A stretch of 64,000 nucleotides of DNA from Nosema muscidifuracis (Eukaryota > Microsporidia > Nosematidae): NCBI GenBank assembly GCA_028335825.1, contig JAIOKI010000001.1, positions 868,001-932,000 of the forward strand, read 5' to 3'. The notes beneath the pieces are model-generated. The model did no database searches, had not been told where the DNA came from, and saw only the letters and a program-made list of their open reading frames with translations. Within the stretch, counting starts at the first letter, position 1. Each line of letters starts with the position of its first letter. The position numbers were made by a program, and so were the translations under genes. Of the stretch, positions 1 through 10,409 are shown one piece after another.

Positions 1-28
1 CAAAAAAGATAGTCTATTGGCTGATAAA

Positions 29-1195
29 ATGGAAGTTATCGATGACAACAGGTATACCTCACTAATGCCTGATTGGATTCGTAACATTAACAACAGTGAA
101 GAGTCATCTGATGACTCTAATGATAAGAGTTATCCCTTAGCTTATCTAGGGGATCCTAAAAGACAACAGAGGTCGAAACGCCTTGATAAAAGTAACTACC
201 CTCTGAGGCTATCAGAGGATGTAAAAAAAGAAAAGGAGCCGAAACACTCCATAAAAGATAATATACATCTAGATGCCAATATGTGTAATCTAGATGTTAT
301 CACAAAAGAAGGCCTCCAAGGGCCTATGATAGTAGACCACAAAGCGACTGACATCTTAATTGAGTCTGTAGAGTCCTTTGTGGAAACAATAAAAGAGGAA
401 CAATTTTCTAAGTTGCATAACTTGCAAGAGACTAAGAAAAATGTTGTACTCAACAAAAGGGAGAAGTCGAAACGCTTCACAAATAAAAACTACCCTAAGG
501 TTGGCAAGCCGAAGGATGTTCTAAAAGTTCCCAGTAAAACCACTAAGGGAAGTGTGGTATCACACAAACAAAAGAAAAATCTCTTAAGGAGACTTAGAGA
601 AGACTCAGCTCATAAAAAAGTTGAAATAAAAAATTTTATTGCCCCTAAAATGAAGGACAATAGAGACAAAAAGCCAGTAAAGAAGAATACTGGAGAAAAA
701 TGGACAGATAAGCTGTCTAGAGAAGAACTCCTCAAAATCATGCTTGAGGGGAAGAAACCAGCCGAAAATAAGTATCGGCTGGTTACAATGGAAGGTCTAC
801 CATCAGGAGAGGGCCATAAAAATTTAGCTGTCTGGGCTAAGATACTAGGTGTTAAGGAATCAGATATTCCTTACATAAAAGATGTCAGTGGGAAGACGAT
901 CCTTTTAGTAAGATATGAAGCTGTTCTGAGAGTGGCAGACAGTCTTTGTAGAATTGCTGAGGGAGTCAGATGCCTGTCTGAGCCAAATGCCTTGAGACAG
1001 TTCTTGTCTTATAATAAAGATAAAATAGTAGCAGATCTTGCTGTTATTAAAAAAAGCTGGAAGTCTTTTGTTCCTCTGCAAAAGTCTATAAAAGTTATAG
1101 TACGATGTCTTAATAATTTGGAGACAAGTATGTTAAAAAAGTTTGCTTTAGATGATGAAGCTATAAAAGATATTCTGGAGGCTAATGGTCCCTGA
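29..1195 (+). CDS. LINE ORF1 protein (possibly partial at the 5' end)
   Basis: Basic, lysine-rich protein of at least 388 residues, presumably the RNA-binding ORF1 chaperone of the LINE. The first in-frame ATG is at 29, but the frame is open back to the left edge (a TTG lies at 17), so the true start may be outside. The N-terminal part carries a degenerate repeat of the type RSKRxxxxNYP (near residues 52 and 150). The last about 160 residues look like a folded domain, with a stretch YRLVTMEGLPSG followed by alternating helix and strand character that may be RRM-like. No CCHC knuckles are visible. It ends 11 bases inside ORF2. Confidence 0.8.
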   Translation: MEVIDDNRYTSLMPDWIRNINNSEESSDDSNDKSYPLAYLGDPKRQQRSKRLDKSNYPLRLSEDVKKEKEPKHSIKDNIHLDANMCNLDVITKEGLQGPMIVDHKATDILIESVESFVETIKEEQFSKLHNLQETKKNVVLNKREKSKRFTNKNYPKVGKPKDVLKVPSKTTKGSVVSHKQKKNLLRRLREDSAHKKVEIKNFIAPKMKDNRDKKPVKKNTGEKWTDKLSREELLKIMLEGKKPAENKYRLVTMEGLPSGEGHKNLAVWAKILGVKESDIPYIKDVSGKTILLVRYEAVLRVADSLCRIAEGVRCLSEPNALRQFLSYNKDKIVADLAVIKKSWKSFVPLQKSIKVIVRCLNNLETSMLKKFALDDEAIKDILEANGP

Positions 1196-4100
1196 AAATA
1201 AAATTCTAAATATTGATTTATTACGATTCACTCTAAGGAATCAAAAAACTTCTTTATTTAAGCTTCTTAGAAGCAACAAAAGTATTTGTATTGATTTAAG
1301 TTACAAACTTATTAAAATCAAAAGTAAATGTCATTCGAGATCCCTCGGAGTAAAATCTTTAAATTATAATGTAATGTTTAATTTAAGAAAAAAGATCAAG
1401 CTTAACAGCTTACAAAAGAAGCTCTGCTTAGTAAAGGCCTTGGCAAGCCATATTAAGATTCCAGAGTTACAAAAGAAACTTACAAGAGTTAATCCAGTTT
1501 TAGATAACTGTATTGTAGGTAGTAAAAGACATCGCAGACGTGATACAACATTTACTTTCTTTGCTGTAAAGAAAGTACAAAAAGACAACTTCATTAATGT
1601 ATTAAAGCAGTTAAACATTAATGTGTTAAAAGAAAAACCAGCTAAGTTTAAGCAGGTACAAAAGTTAAAGACTCTTGACAAAGTTAAGCTTTGTAGTCTT
1701 AATATAAATCATCTTTATGGGAAGAAGGAAGACTTAGAGATCCTTTTGAAAGTAGAGAAACCATCAATTTTATGTCTACAAGAAACATGGAAGAAATCCA
1801 CTTTTATTGGAAGACTAGAAAAGTATATGGTAGTGGAAACACCTGCCATAGGTAAAAATAAACCAGGTTTAATGACCTTGGTAAGAAAAAGTGGAGCAGT
1901 GAGATGTTCTAAAAAAGGTAATGATGACAACATCCTACAAACGGTTGTTGAATTCAAAACAAGTACAGGATGGACAAAGATACTAGTTATCAATGTCTAT
2001 GTGCCACAAGACAGAGAGCTTAAGCAATTAACTCTCATAAAATTAATCAACCTTCTTAATATTGAGAAGAACAAAAGATCCTACAAGGAGATTATAGTAA
2101 TGGGAGATATGAATTGTAAAGATTCAACTCTCAAACAAAAGCTTGTTGCTGGAGGTTTAAATCCTCTTATCAACTACAATAGAGTATCAGGAACTAGAAT
2201 CCTGAGTAATGGTAAAGTCTCAAAAAGACGTATTGATACGATCTTTAGAGTCTTAAAGCAAGACAGTGAGAAGGTTACTATCTCACAAAGATGGGCTGTA
2301 GGAGATCATCTACTACTTAGAAGATATATAACTCTTCCTTCTCCAGTAGTAGAGACATCTTTTACATATAACAGAAAGAAGATGCAAGATCCTCTTATTG
2401 AAGAGAAATTGAGTCAGCTTTTGAATAGGAAACTATTCACAATAGAAGAACTCCCAAGAGTTTTAAAAGAAGTATGTACAACTGAGAAGGTGTACGATAA
2501 AGTTAAGGTAAGAAAAGGATTACCTATTAAATGGAAGCACATTAATGTGTATAAAAGATTTAGACTTGTCACAAAGCGAGTACTAAAACAATGGAATGAT
2601 GTAAATGCTTTTAGGTATTTGACATTAAAAAAAGAAGTTGAGGAAACAAGAGTGAAGGTTCGGCGAGAACGAGCTAATCTCTGGGCCTTTAATGGCATAA
2701 ACCTCTATAAAAGTAATCGCTCTAGAGATTTCTGGAAGTGGCTAAAGGGTATGTCTAACACATCAGTTAGACTAGACAATGTTTGTCTTCAAGACGAGGA
2801 GGGCATAGCTCACAATGAGCAACAAAAGAAGCTAGAAATAGCTAACAAATTTTATGCTAAATTAGCAACATCAACTGTAGATAGTGACTCTATATACAAC
2901 AAAAGTCTTTTAAAAGAGCCTCCTGATGACGTCACAATGGAGGAATTAATAAAAGCTACAAATAATTGTGGCAATAACAAAGCAGCCGGTCCGGATGAAA
3001 TTCCAACTGAGCTATACAAGGTACTACTTAGGCCTAGTCTAGTAGATAAAAAGCTGCCCTCATTCCTGGTGGATGAGATCAACAAATTTATAACAGGTGC
3101 CAGCCCACCTGTTTATTGGAGTGCTGCTGATATGGTATGCCTCCATAAAAAGGGAGATGAAACAGATATCAACAACTATAGAGGTATTGCACTGATTAAT
3201 ACAATCAGTAAAATATACCTAAAAATAATCAATGATAGACTTACACAGTTTGTCGATACAAATAACATTCTTTCTCCTTATCAGGCTGGATTTAGAGCAG
3301 GAGAAGAATGTATGAACCAGGTAGCAACTTTATTAGAAGTTGTTAAAAGAAGAGAATTTCGAAGTCTGAAGACATATCTGTGCTTCATAGACTTTGAAAA
3401 AGCTTATGATAATGTTAGCCATGAGCTATTATTTAATAAGCTACAAAAGTATTGTATACCAGAATATCTGATAAATACATTGAAAGATATATATGGTAAC
3501 ACACAAATGAGAATCCGCATAGGTGGAGATACAAGCAGTGGCTATAGCTACAGAAAAGGTGTGAGACAAGGATGCCCTTGTTCTCCAATGTTGTTCAATC
3601 TGTTTATTAATGACATTTTTGATGACATGACAAAAGTGATTGTACCTCGATCAACAATAGCAATACCAGGACTGATGTTTGCAGATGACATTGTTGTCTT
3701 TGGTGATTCAAAAAATGATTTGGAACTAAAAATTCAACAAATCAGTAAATGGGCAGTTGACAATCAAATGAAAGTTAACTGTAACAAAAGTGGTATTCTC
3801 GTATGGAATACCAATACAAGCTATGAGTCAGAAGATATCTCTATAGATATTGACTTTGGAAAGATCTGTGAAGTCACAGAATACAGGTATTTGGGTGTTT
3901 TGATTAAAAAAAGCACCCTCGAAGATCATCTTGTAAAAGATGGAGCCTTTAGAGGCAAAAAAGCATTAGAAGCATTGAAACCAAAGCTTCTTAACAAGAG
4001 TATATGTATTCCGTTCAAGGGAATACTAATAAAGAATGTACTAGTACCTGCACTCATGTACGGTAGTGAGTTATGGGGAATGTCTAGTACAAGATCAGGG

Positions 4101-4895
4101 AGAATCAGTAGGATTCTCAGAAAAGCTGTCCGGATGATATTCTGGACAAAAATAGTTCCATTAGATAGGATAATGGATGAGTTCTGTATTAACAGGATTC
4201 AAATACAAGCAGCTCTAAATCGCTTTAGAGCATTAAGGAAGTGGAAACACAACAAAACTATAATCTCGGAATTTGTAGAACAAGTTCCAAGAGCCAAAAA
4301 GACTACATGGAGTTCAAGAACTCGACGGTGGTGTAAAAGATATGTCGGACACGACTATGAAAGTATTGACTACAAAGTAGCCAAACAAAGAATAATAGAG
4401 GTATTGAAAGGTAGGAGATCCTATAATACTACCATAGCATCCTCACTAGCAGCACAGTATGGTATATTTGAGTCTCAACTCAAGTACATACTAACACAAA
4501 TAAATAAGAGACAGATAAGGAATTACACTAAAATAAGATGTAATTTAATTAGATGGTCTTCTGCGTTAGCTAATGCTCTTAGAATCCCTCAGTATTATAG
4601 AGAACATTGCTTTCTATGTGAGGGAGAACAGGAAAATCTTGAACATTTCCTGTTAGATTGTCCATCCTTATCTGAGACAAGATCTCTTTATGAGAACAAA
4701 ATTACAGAGTTAAATTCTTTAACTCTGACAAAAGTAGAACAAGTTAAGATGATCATTGGTAATATCAATGACATTAAAGTTTCACCAACAGGAAGAAAAG
4801 CTCTACTTGTAAGAGTAGAATTTCTTGATAAAATGATAGTACAAAGATATATCATTGTACAACAAAAGAGTAGACTTCATGTCTCATCAGAGTAA
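1185..4895 (+). CDS. LINE ORF2: APE endonuclease and reverse transcriptase
   Basis: 1236 residues. The first about 165 are very basic. The endonuclease/exonuclease/phosphatase-fold APE domain spans about 165-400, with LCSLNIN, CLQETW, GDMN, RIDTIF and GDHLLL supplying the expected Asn, Glu, Asp and His residues; it nicks the target. The reverse transcriptase spans about 600-900, with motif A FIDFEKAYDNV, motif B GVRQGCPCSPMLFN and motif C FADDIVVF holding the catalytic aspartates. Near the C-terminus sits a C-x2-C-x8-H-x4-C motif (CFLCEGEQENLEHFLLDC), usual in APE LINEs. There is no RNase H domain. The start ATG overlaps the ORF1 stop by 11 bases in another frame, so translation probably depends on termination and re-initiation. 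No interruption is seen. Confidence 0.93.
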   Translation: MVPENKILNIDLLRFTLRNQKTSLFKLLRSNKSICIDLSYKLIKIKSKCHSRSLGVKSLNYNVMFNLRKKIKLNSLQKKLCLVKALASHIKIPELQKKLTRVNPVLDNCIVGSKRHRRRDTTFTFFAVKKVQKDNFINVLKQLNINVLKEKPAKFKQVQKLKTLDKVKLCSLNINHLYGKKEDLEILLKVEKPSILCLQETWKKSTFIGRLEKYMVVETPAIGKNKPGLMTLVRKSGAVRCSKKGNDDNILQTVVEFKTSTGWTKILVINVYVPQDRELKQLTLIKLINLLNIEKNKRSYKEIIVMGDMNCKDSTLKQKLVAGGLNPLINYNRVSGTRILSNGKVSKRRIDTIFRVLKQDSEKVTISQRWAVGDHLLLRRYITLPSPVVETSFTYNRKKMQDPLIEEKLSQLLNRKLFTIEELPRVLKEVCTTEKVYDKVKVRKGLPIKWKHINVYKRFRLVTKRVLKQWNDVNAFRYLTLKKEVEETRVKVRRERANLWAFNGINLYKSNRSRDFWKWLKGMSNTSVRLDNVCLQDEEGIAHNEQQKKLEIANKFYAKLATSTVDSDSIYNKSLLKEPPDDVTMEELIKATNNCGNNKAAGPDEIPTELYKVLLRPSLVDKKLPSFLVDEINKFITGASPPVYWSAADMVCLHKKGDETDINNYRGIALINTISKIYLKIINDRLTQFVDTNNILSPYQAGFRAGEECMNQVATLLEVVKRREFRSLKTYLCFIDFEKAYDNVSHELLFNKLQKYCIPEYLINTLKDIYGNTQMRIRIGGDTSSGYSYRKGVRQGCPCSPMLFNLFINDIFDDMTKVIVPRSTIAIPGLMFADDIVVFGDSKNDLELKIQQISKWAVDNQMKVNCNKSGILVWNTNTSYESEDISIDIDFGKICEVTEYRYLGVLIKKSTLEDHLVKDGAFRGKKALEALKPKLLNKSICIPFKGILIKNVLVPALMYGSELWGMSSTRSGRISRILRKAVRMIFWTKIVPLDRIMDEFCINRIQIQAALNRFRALRKWKHNKTIISEFVEQVPRAKKTTWSSRTRRWCKRYVGHDYESIDYKVAKQRIIEVLKGRRSYNTTIASSLAAQYGIFESQLKYILTQINKRQIRNYTKIRCNLIRWSSALANALRIPQYYREHCFLCEGEQENLEHFLLDCPSLSETRSLYENKITELNSLTLTKVEQVKMIIGNINDIKVSPTGRKALLVRVEFLDKMIVQRYIIVQQKSRLHVSSE

Positions 4896-5250
4896 AATCT
4901 GATACAAAAGTAGCTAATTTATTAGCAACAAAAGAATTAAATTCTGACCTGGGAGGGGTTTGGCTTAAAGCTGCATATTATGCCGTAGCATTCCGCTGAA
5001 CTGAGTTGTGTTCTTAAATGGTGTATTGAACCAGGCGATAACCCAAAATCCTGCTGAACGCAGGTCTCAGTCATTATGACTGAAGGATTTTAATTAATCC
5101 TAAGGGGTTCCCAATCTTCCTACAAGCAAGACCTTTATGGTATGCTGGTGTGTGTCACATATTATTGGATGTAGAAGTTTTTACTTGCTGTGTGGCTTTT
5201 CTCTCTTATTTCAATAAATCATTTTATTTTATTTTTATTTTTTTATTACT
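4896..5250 (+). other. LINE 3' UTR with three consecutive hairpins
   Basis: Non-coding and much less AT-rich than the genome. Three back-to-back inverted repeats are seen directly: 5050-5064 (CCTGC/GCAGG), 5067-5083 (TCAGTCA/TGACTGA, 3-base loop) and 5084-5101 (AGGATT/AATCCT). In LINEs, structured 3' ends are bound by the element's own reverse transcriptase, so this is the likely recognition region (inference). A short T-rich simple tail follows. Confidence 0.7.
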
Positions 5251-5766
5251 TATTTCTTACTTTTATCATCAAAATAAAGATAATGAAAGATTTTGATAAC
5301 GTTTGAGTATTTTAGATTATTAAAGTTATTTATTTATTGCATTTTTTATAAAAACTTCACTTTTTTTTACTTCTTATTCTTTTAAATTTCGGTGAAAAAC
5401 GTTTGTAAACAATTTTTCTGTTTGTACTTGGTAAATAATTTAATAATCATAATGTTATCTTTTTTTTTATTTGTACATCTACATTTAAATTTTTGGGTAT
5501 TTCATACAAATAAGACATCTTAAGGCTTCTTCAGAAAAAATAGTCAATCATTTCAAAATAAATATTTGGCTTTATTCCATTAAGAGATAGAATTATAAAG
5601 ATGGTTAGAAGTAATAGATGTTTTTAATATAGCAAAGAAATTTACTGAAAGATTTTACTGAAGAATATATTGAGGTATAATTATATTCCTGTTTCTAAAC
5701 ACATTTTAATAGTTACAGTTAAATACATGACTATTAATTAAAATTAAATTTTAATATTATATAATT

Positions 5767-6182
5767 AAAGATAAAAAGAAAATAAAGGATTTAAAACAAA
5801 AAGCTAAACTACATATAGAAACTTCTACTGATGTGCAAGTAAATTATATTGAAAAGAAATTGATTTATAAAGTAGTAACTTCAATTATCGTGATATTTAC
5901 AAAGTGATAGCTACAGAAGGAAGTTTATAAAGCTATTATAACACGATGAAGTAGATACAGAGAGAAGGATACAAATCAATATATTGGAATAAGTTTGACA
6001 CAAAAAATTCCGAAGTCATCTTTAAGAAAAAAAAGCAAAGAAGCAGGTAACCTTATCAGAGTAATAAGTAAAGAGAATTAAGTCCTAAGAAGAAATCTAA
6101 AAATATCTCACTTAAAGATTCAACTAAACAAGCACGCATAGATAACGTATTTAAGGAAAAGATCACGTCAAAGTTAAATTAA
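5767..6182 (+). pseudogene. Decayed coding stretch, faintly FEN1-like
   Basis: Within AT-rich DNA this stretch has coding-like fragments broken across frames. A fragment at 5767-5905 reads as a charged helix (KDLKQKAKLHIE...EKKLIYKV). A 37-codon open frame ends at 6182 and contains KQARIDNVF followed by a basic tail. Flap endonuclease FEN1/Rad27 has a charged helical segment in its middle, and its C-terminus ends with a PCNA-binding motif of the QxRIDxFF type plus a basic tail. The order and the tail motif recall that gene. No start motif and several breaks are present, so I read it as a relic. The family assignment is only a guess. Confidence 0.3.
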
Positions 6183-6912
6183 TATAAAAATCAGCTCTAT
6201 AAAACAAACATCAATATTTATTCCTAAGACACTAGGTGTTATCTTTTGACCTTGAGATTTGAAGTTATTAAATATTTTTTTCTTTATAGTTTTGTTGATT
6301 TTATCTTGCTTTATTATTTTATGGATTAATTTTCTAAATTTATATAAATAGATATCAATTTATCAGATAGCATTTAACTCTATAAAAAACTTCAAATTAA
6401 TCAAAGTTTATTTTTAATTTAATTAAAGTATTGTTAAAAAAATAAAATCAGTGTAGAAGATTAAAGTATTATTAACTATTTTTTTTGCACCAGTAAATTA
6501 TAATTATTTTTTTTGATGGACCAGTATCATTACTTAAGACAAGAAATATTATTGTTAAATAATATCAACTTATTATGTGAATCCTGTGACACTACTATTT
6601 CTGAAATTAAGAACTCTTACTAAAATTTATTATCAATTTTTCATGTATTTTTAAACAATAATTTAACAAGTGGATGTATTCATAATTGGAAACTACTGTT
6701 TTAATTTATATTTCTTTGATGATATCACCACATGAGGTGAGGATACATTTATGTAGAAAATTTTATATCATCTTTTATGATTATTAAAAATAATATAAAT
6801 TAATTTTCAAATACATAATTTCAGTTTTATTCTTTTGATATTAATTTATTTTTTTAAAACCTCTAATGAATGTAAAATTATTTTTTAAACTCTTATTCTA
6901 ATCTCTAATTTT
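6183..6912. other. AT-rich spacer, nothing recognised
   Basis: No gene, RNA or clear repeat is visible between the decayed stretch and the trehalase stop codon. Confidence 0.6.
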
Positions 6913-8652
6913 TTAATTACTAACATGAATATCTTCATAATATTTGATTTTAGTCTTCAGGTATTTTTTAATTTCCTCGTACGATTCATTGTGATTAAAC
7001 TTTTCTTCAAGTTTCTTCCCATACTTCTTAAGTAAATATACAATAGTTCCATTAGTCCATCCAAACCCATTCTGTACAGGATATTCCCCACCATCTCCTT
7101 TCTTACCAATTTCACAGCAATTATATTTTTCGTAAAACAATCCAGAATTTATATACTCATCTCTAACGGATAGATAGAAAGATTTTGATACGTGAAGAGC
7201 CATTTTATGTTCATCTATTGAATTCAAATATTCTACTAATAACTGAATACAAGGGGCCCATACATTAGGAAAGTCCCATTGCTGACCTGATATTAAGCTT
7301 TCACCACTTATAGGTGCACCACCTTTATACCCAAATAATTCTTTATGATACTTATTAAGTACCCTGTAAATTATTTCTTTAGAATAGTCGTTAAAAAATA
7401 ATGGAAAAATATTTGAGAAATAAAATTTATCATTAGTAAATTTATCAGTTTCTAAATTAAGATCGTTCCACGATTCTTCATTACAATTCCATAATTTGTC
7501 TAGAATTTTGCTCCTTTTTGATATTAAGTCAACATATTTGTCAATTTTTTCGTAATATTTCGCATCGATCTCATGTTTCTTTTCATAAAATTTTTTGATT
7601 ATACATTCATTTTTCATCATTATAGCATTAAGATCAACTGGTAAAATTTTTAGTATATTAATTTTATGAAGGTTTTTACCATCTTTAAACCACCTTGACG
7701 AGAAATCCCATCCAGATTCAGCACCAGTAGCTATATTGCTGTAAATTTTATTTTTGTTTTTAGACAAGTACTGTGTAACTAAATCTTCTGTATATGATTC
7801 AATACGTGGAGTATTAGCATCAACCTTGTAAACATTAAAAATCATTCCTTTGTAGTTCAAACTCTTATACTTCATAAAGTAATTATATTCTTTTTCAGCT
7901 GCTTCTAGTCCTTCATTAAGTATATACTTAAGTATTATTCTATCATTAGTCGAGTTGTATAAGACATCCAACATATGAGTGAACATAGGTGGTTGGGATC
8001 TATTTAAGTAATAAAGTCTAGTAGCATTAGGAATAAATCCTATAGATTGTATCATTTCCACAAATGTTTGTATTATCTCAAATGCTTCATTTACCATATT
8101 ACAATTAATTAATCCTATAATTATCCAATAAGTGTCCCAATAATACATCTCATTAAATCTACCACCCAATACACAAAGATTCCCTTTTAAGGGTACCATC
8201 GAGTTTTGTGTTTTTGTATTATGATTCATTTTTTTATAATATGTTTTCCATAAGTTGAATATTCTATTACACATTTTTTCTTGTATAATTTCTAAGGTAC
8301 TAAACCATTCTGGTATTTTTGCATTAATATCTACTGGTATTAGTAGATCTTCACTTTGACTAAAATTTTCATTACAAAATTCTTGTATATCATGTGTAAT
8401 ACTAATGTCTTGGTCTAATACACCATTAAGAAATGATTGTTTGATACTTAAAGTATCAGTATTGTGTTTTGTTAATATATTTAAAAAATCTTCTTTTATA
8501 TCAATGAATGGTCTTTTTAAATCTAAATCTACAAAATATTTGGAATCTTTGTTAATACAAATTTTTAAAATAAAAAGCATGTCATGATATACTGGATCAT
8601 TTATATACAAGGAACCTGTACATAATCTTATAAGTATAATAATAAGATTCAT
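6913..8652 (-). CDS. TREH: Trehalase (glycoside hydrolase family 37), secreted
   Basis: 579 residues; hydrolyses trehalose to two glucose molecules. Both family signatures are present: GGRFNEMYYWDTYW (about 163-176) and QQWDFPNVWAP (about 457-467). SGWDFSSRW (about 313-321) holds the catalytic Asp. The Gly-rich box GDGGEYPVQNGFGWTNG (about 519-535) holds the catalytic Glu. A short hydrophobic N-terminus (MNLIIILIRL) is a plausible signal peptide, so the enzyme is probably secreted or in the spore lumen. Microsporidia use trehalose breakdown at spore germination and can act on host trehalose. The start is supported by ACCCC eight bases upstream of the ATG. Length is normal for the family. Confidence 0.95.
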   Translation of the reverse strand: MNLIIILIRLCTGSLYINDPVYHDMLFILKICINKDSKYFVDLDLKRPFIDIKEDFLNILTKHNTDTLSIKQSFLNGVLDQDISITHDIQEFCNENFSQSEDLLIPVDINAKIPEWFSTLEIIQEKMCNRIFNLWKTYYKKMNHNTKTQNSMVPLKGNLCVLGGRFNEMYYWDTYWIIIGLINCNMVNEAFEIIQTFVEMIQSIGFIPNATRLYYLNRSQPPMFTHMLDVLYNSTNDRIILKYILNEGLEAAEKEYNYFMKYKSLNYKGMIFNVYKVDANTPRIESYTEDLVTQYLSKNKNKIYSNIATGAESGWDFSSRWFKDGKNLHKINILKILPVDLNAIMMKNECIIKKFYEKKHEIDAKYYEKIDKYVDLISKRSKILDKLWNCNEESWNDLNLETDKFTNDKFYFSNIFPLFFNDYSKEIIYRVLNKYHKELFGYKGGAPISGESLISGQQWDFPNVWAPCIQLLVEYLNSIDEHKMALHVSKSFYLSVRDEYINSGLFYEKYNCCEIGKKGDGGEYPVQNGFGWTNGTIVYLLKKYGKKLEEKFNHNESYEEIKKYLKTKIKYYEDIHVSN

Positions 8653-10109
8653 TTTAAGGGGTAAATTAATTTTTTTGTGTTTAGAATTGAATTAAAAATT
8701 TTATTTACTCATTTTTTAAATTTACACGTATTTCTAATAGAGGTTTATTTTAAATGATTATATACATAATTTAATAGAAAAAATTTAATAGAAAAAAAGA
8801 CTAATTAATTATATTATAATATAATAAATTTAATAGAAAAAAAGTTAATAGAAAAAAAGTTAATAGAAAAAAAGTTAAGTAATTATAATAGAATAAATTT
8901 AATATAAAAAAAGACTAATTAAATAGAATTAAATAAATTTAATAGAAAAAGTTAATTAAATATAAAAAATATTTATATATATCTCGTCAGATAACAATTC
9001 TAGACTGTATTAAGAATTAGTTCTTAACTTAACAATTAATATAATTAATTTTTTAATATTTTAACTTTTAGAATAACATTTATCTACTCAAAATAAAATT
9101 CTTCTAAAAGCTTCAAGTATTTAAATATTAATTAAAATTCTAAGTAAATGAAATTCTTTTAATTGCTTTATAAAATATTCAGAAATGAATATATTTAAAT
9201 TTTGTACATCTAAATTTCCGTTTATTGATTGTTTTGACATTAATTAAATCTAATTTAACATAATAGGAAAAAGAAGATTATTATAGTTTAAAAGAATATA
9301 AAAATAAGACTATCATCCACTATTTCGTATCAGAATCTTTGTCTTATTATAGTACATCAACAGAATAAATCAATTTTTTTATTAATTATTAGATCTTATA
9401 TTTTAATGAATTTTATTATATATAGATTTATTTATTGTCTTAATTAATCAAAATATACATGATTTTTATTATATAATCTAGATTCTTTAAATTTAATTTA
9501 AATTAATTTTTTAGGTAAAGACATAAACATAATTAGAAAATAAATTACATATAAGGATTACAAATTATCAAGAGTTTAATATTTATATACAAAAAATGGT
9601 TATATACTCGTTACAAATGTATCTTATATATCGTAAATTTAGTATTTTTCCGTTTCAATATATTGATTTGTTTATCAAAACAAACTCAATGTTGTTTTAT
9701 ATTTAGAATGTGAGGTATACTTTATGATAAATTAAATAAATATTTAGAATTTTTATCTAAAATAAATTAATCCTTCAAATTCTATCAATGACCTATTGAA
9801 TTACATATTAGAGATTAAATTGATAAGAAAAAGTCAAATAACAAGACATTTAAAAAATAATTAGTCAAAATAATAAGACATTTAAAAATAATTAATCAAA
9901 TAATAAGACATTTAAAAAATAATAAGAAATATAATACGAAATATAATAAGACATTTAAAAAATAATTAGTAAAAATAATTAATTTTTTGATTATAAGTAT
10001 ATAATATTATGATTTAATAATTAGAAATATCCTTATTATTAATTTTTTTAATTCTTAATGCTTATCATATAAGAATTAAATTAAAAATATTTAGATAAAT
10101 AAATAAACA
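8653..10109. repeat. AT-rich spacer with two simple tandem arrays
   Basis: No gene is seen. At 8770-8956 a 13-14 base unit close to TTAATAGAAAAAA is repeated many times. At 9833-9980 a unit close to AATAAGACATTTAAAAA is repeated about five times. The rest is unstructured AT-rich DNA. The long spacer also holds the start-side sequences of both flanking genes. Confidence 0.7.
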
Positions 10110-10409
10110 ATGAGTGATCAAGAAACAAAGAGAAAACCAAAATACACTATCAAGAATTTAAGCAAAGAAGGAGAGATATATGAGATATCATTTATACAGA
10201 AATCATCTGAAGATGTTCAGCATAGACAGATTGAGGTTATAGAACCATTAGAAGAAGAGAAACATGAAGATATTTTCGTAGAGAAATCTATTATACTTGA
10301 ACCAGTAGAGCCTGATAATGAAGTTAAGGTTATATACGAAGAACCTGTTAAAAGTAAAAAACGTGGGGTGTTTTATAACGTAATTAGGAAATTTTTCTTT
10401 TGTTGTTAA
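10110..10409 (+). CDS. Small acidic protein with C-terminal Cys-Cys
   Basis: 99 residues, not recognised. The N-terminal two thirds are hydrophilic and Glu-rich. The last about 20 residues switch to a basic and aromatic segment (KSKKRGVFYNVIRKFFFCC) ending in two cysteines. A basic/aromatic patch followed by a terminal CC is what a Rab-type geranylgeranylation site or a palmitoylated membrane tail looks like, so it may be a lipid-anchored peripheral membrane protein (inference). There is no signal peptide and no CCC motif before the ATG. A DHHC palmitoyltransferase is encoded 4 kb away, but nothing shows a link. Confidence 0.6.
   Translation: MSDQETKRKPKYTIKNLSKEGEIYEISFIQKSSEDVQHRQIEVIEPLEEEKHEDIFVEKSIILEPVEPDNEVKVIYEEPVKSKKRGVFYNVIRKFFFCC

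Larger units (their letters stand above)
1..5250 (+). mobile_element. LINE (non-LTR retrotransposon), two ORFs plus 3' UTR
   Basis: A LINE that looks complete except that its 5' end lies left of the window. It has ORF1, then ORF2 with an apurinic-type endonuclease, a reverse transcriptase and a C-terminal zinc motif, then a structured 3' UTR ending in a T/A-rich simple tail near 5,217-5,250. Both ORFs are open over full length, so the copy looks young. Its base composition is visibly richer in G+C than the surrounding DNA, which suggests recent arrival or transfer, though this is inference. No target-site duplication can be tested because the left end is missing. The clade (Jockey/CR1/L2-like or other APE-type) cannot be fixed by eye. 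Confidence 0.9.
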
